From positions 1 through 7,168 of the forward strand of contig DYQV01000121.1 in assembly GCA_020719105.1 (NCBI GenBank): a DNA stretch of 7,168 bases. The letters are read 5' to 3'. The notes beneath the pieces were generated by a model. It worked only from the letters and a program-made list of their open reading frames with translations, was not told the DNA's origin and made no database searches. Positions 7,128 through 7,168 of this stretch are shown here, in pieces (within the stretch, counting starts at the first letter, position 1; each line of letters starts with the position of its first letter). The translations under genes were made by a program, and so were the position numbers. Source of the stretch: Rikenella microfusus. Its GTDB lineage: Bacteria > Bacteroidota > Bacteroidia > Bacteroidales > SZUA-534.

Positions 7128-7168
7128 GGAAGACCGAAGTCAGAAGCTGGAAGACCGAAGTTGGGAAG
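7128..7168. repeat. Degenerate 7-bp-period tandem repeat (GAAGnnn), cut by the window edge
   Basis: After a leading G the sequence reads as successive heptamers GAAGACC, GAAGTCA, GAAGCTG, GAAGACC, GAAGTTG and then GGAAG at the edge. The unit GGAAGACCGAAGT also recurs at a 21-base distance (7128 and 7149), so a 21-base higher-order period may exist. It lies upstream of the LtaS-like gene and holds no evident gene. GAAG-type heptamer arrays occur between genes in some Bacteroidota. The total length is unknown because the array continues past the window. Confidence 0.65.

Overview
The window looks like chromosomal DNA from a member of the Bacteroidota. The evidence is AT-rich intergenic DNA, start codons without clear Shine-Dalgarno sequences, several upstream matches to the Bacteroidota -7 promoter box TAnnTTTG, and dispersed repeats of the ATTCCGAG / GGAATGAC kind common in these genomes. 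No organism can be named from the sequence alone.

Layout. (1) Positions 1-593, minus strand: an unrecognised helical protein of at least 197 residues that runs off the left edge. (2) Positions 594-729: a divergent control region with a perfect 24-bp palindrome. (3) Positions 730-996, plus strand: a small XRE/Cro-type helix-turn-helix regulator. (4) Positions 997-1224: a nested inverted-repeat element with a strong central hairpin, between two convergent genes and probably terminating both. (5) Positions 1225-4509, minus strand: a YgfK-type iron-sulfur flavoprotein of 1094 residues. (6) Positions 4627-5205, plus strand: a MocA-like nucleotidyltransferase divergent from ygfK. (7) Positions 5225-7054, minus strand: an LTA-synthase-family membrane sulfatase/phosphoglycerol-transferase-like protein, convergent with mocA. 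(8) Positions 7055-7168: its promoter region, then a 7-bp-period tandem repeat cut by the window edge.

How the genes may work together. In Escherichia coli mocA and ygfK are adjacent in the ygeW-to-xdhD region, which is linked to anaerobic purine/urate breakdown and molybdenum hydroxylases. Here the same two functions sit back to back on opposite strands, so a YgfK reductase and a molybdopterin cytidylyltransferase may serve a molybdenum hydroxylase encoded elsewhere; no hydroxylase, ssnA or ygeX/Y/W gene is in the window. The regulator and the left-edge gene form a second, unrelated divergent pair with a shared candidate operator. The sulfatase-family gene appears independent. No clearly new multi-gene system is demonstrated; the left-edge pair is the least explained part.
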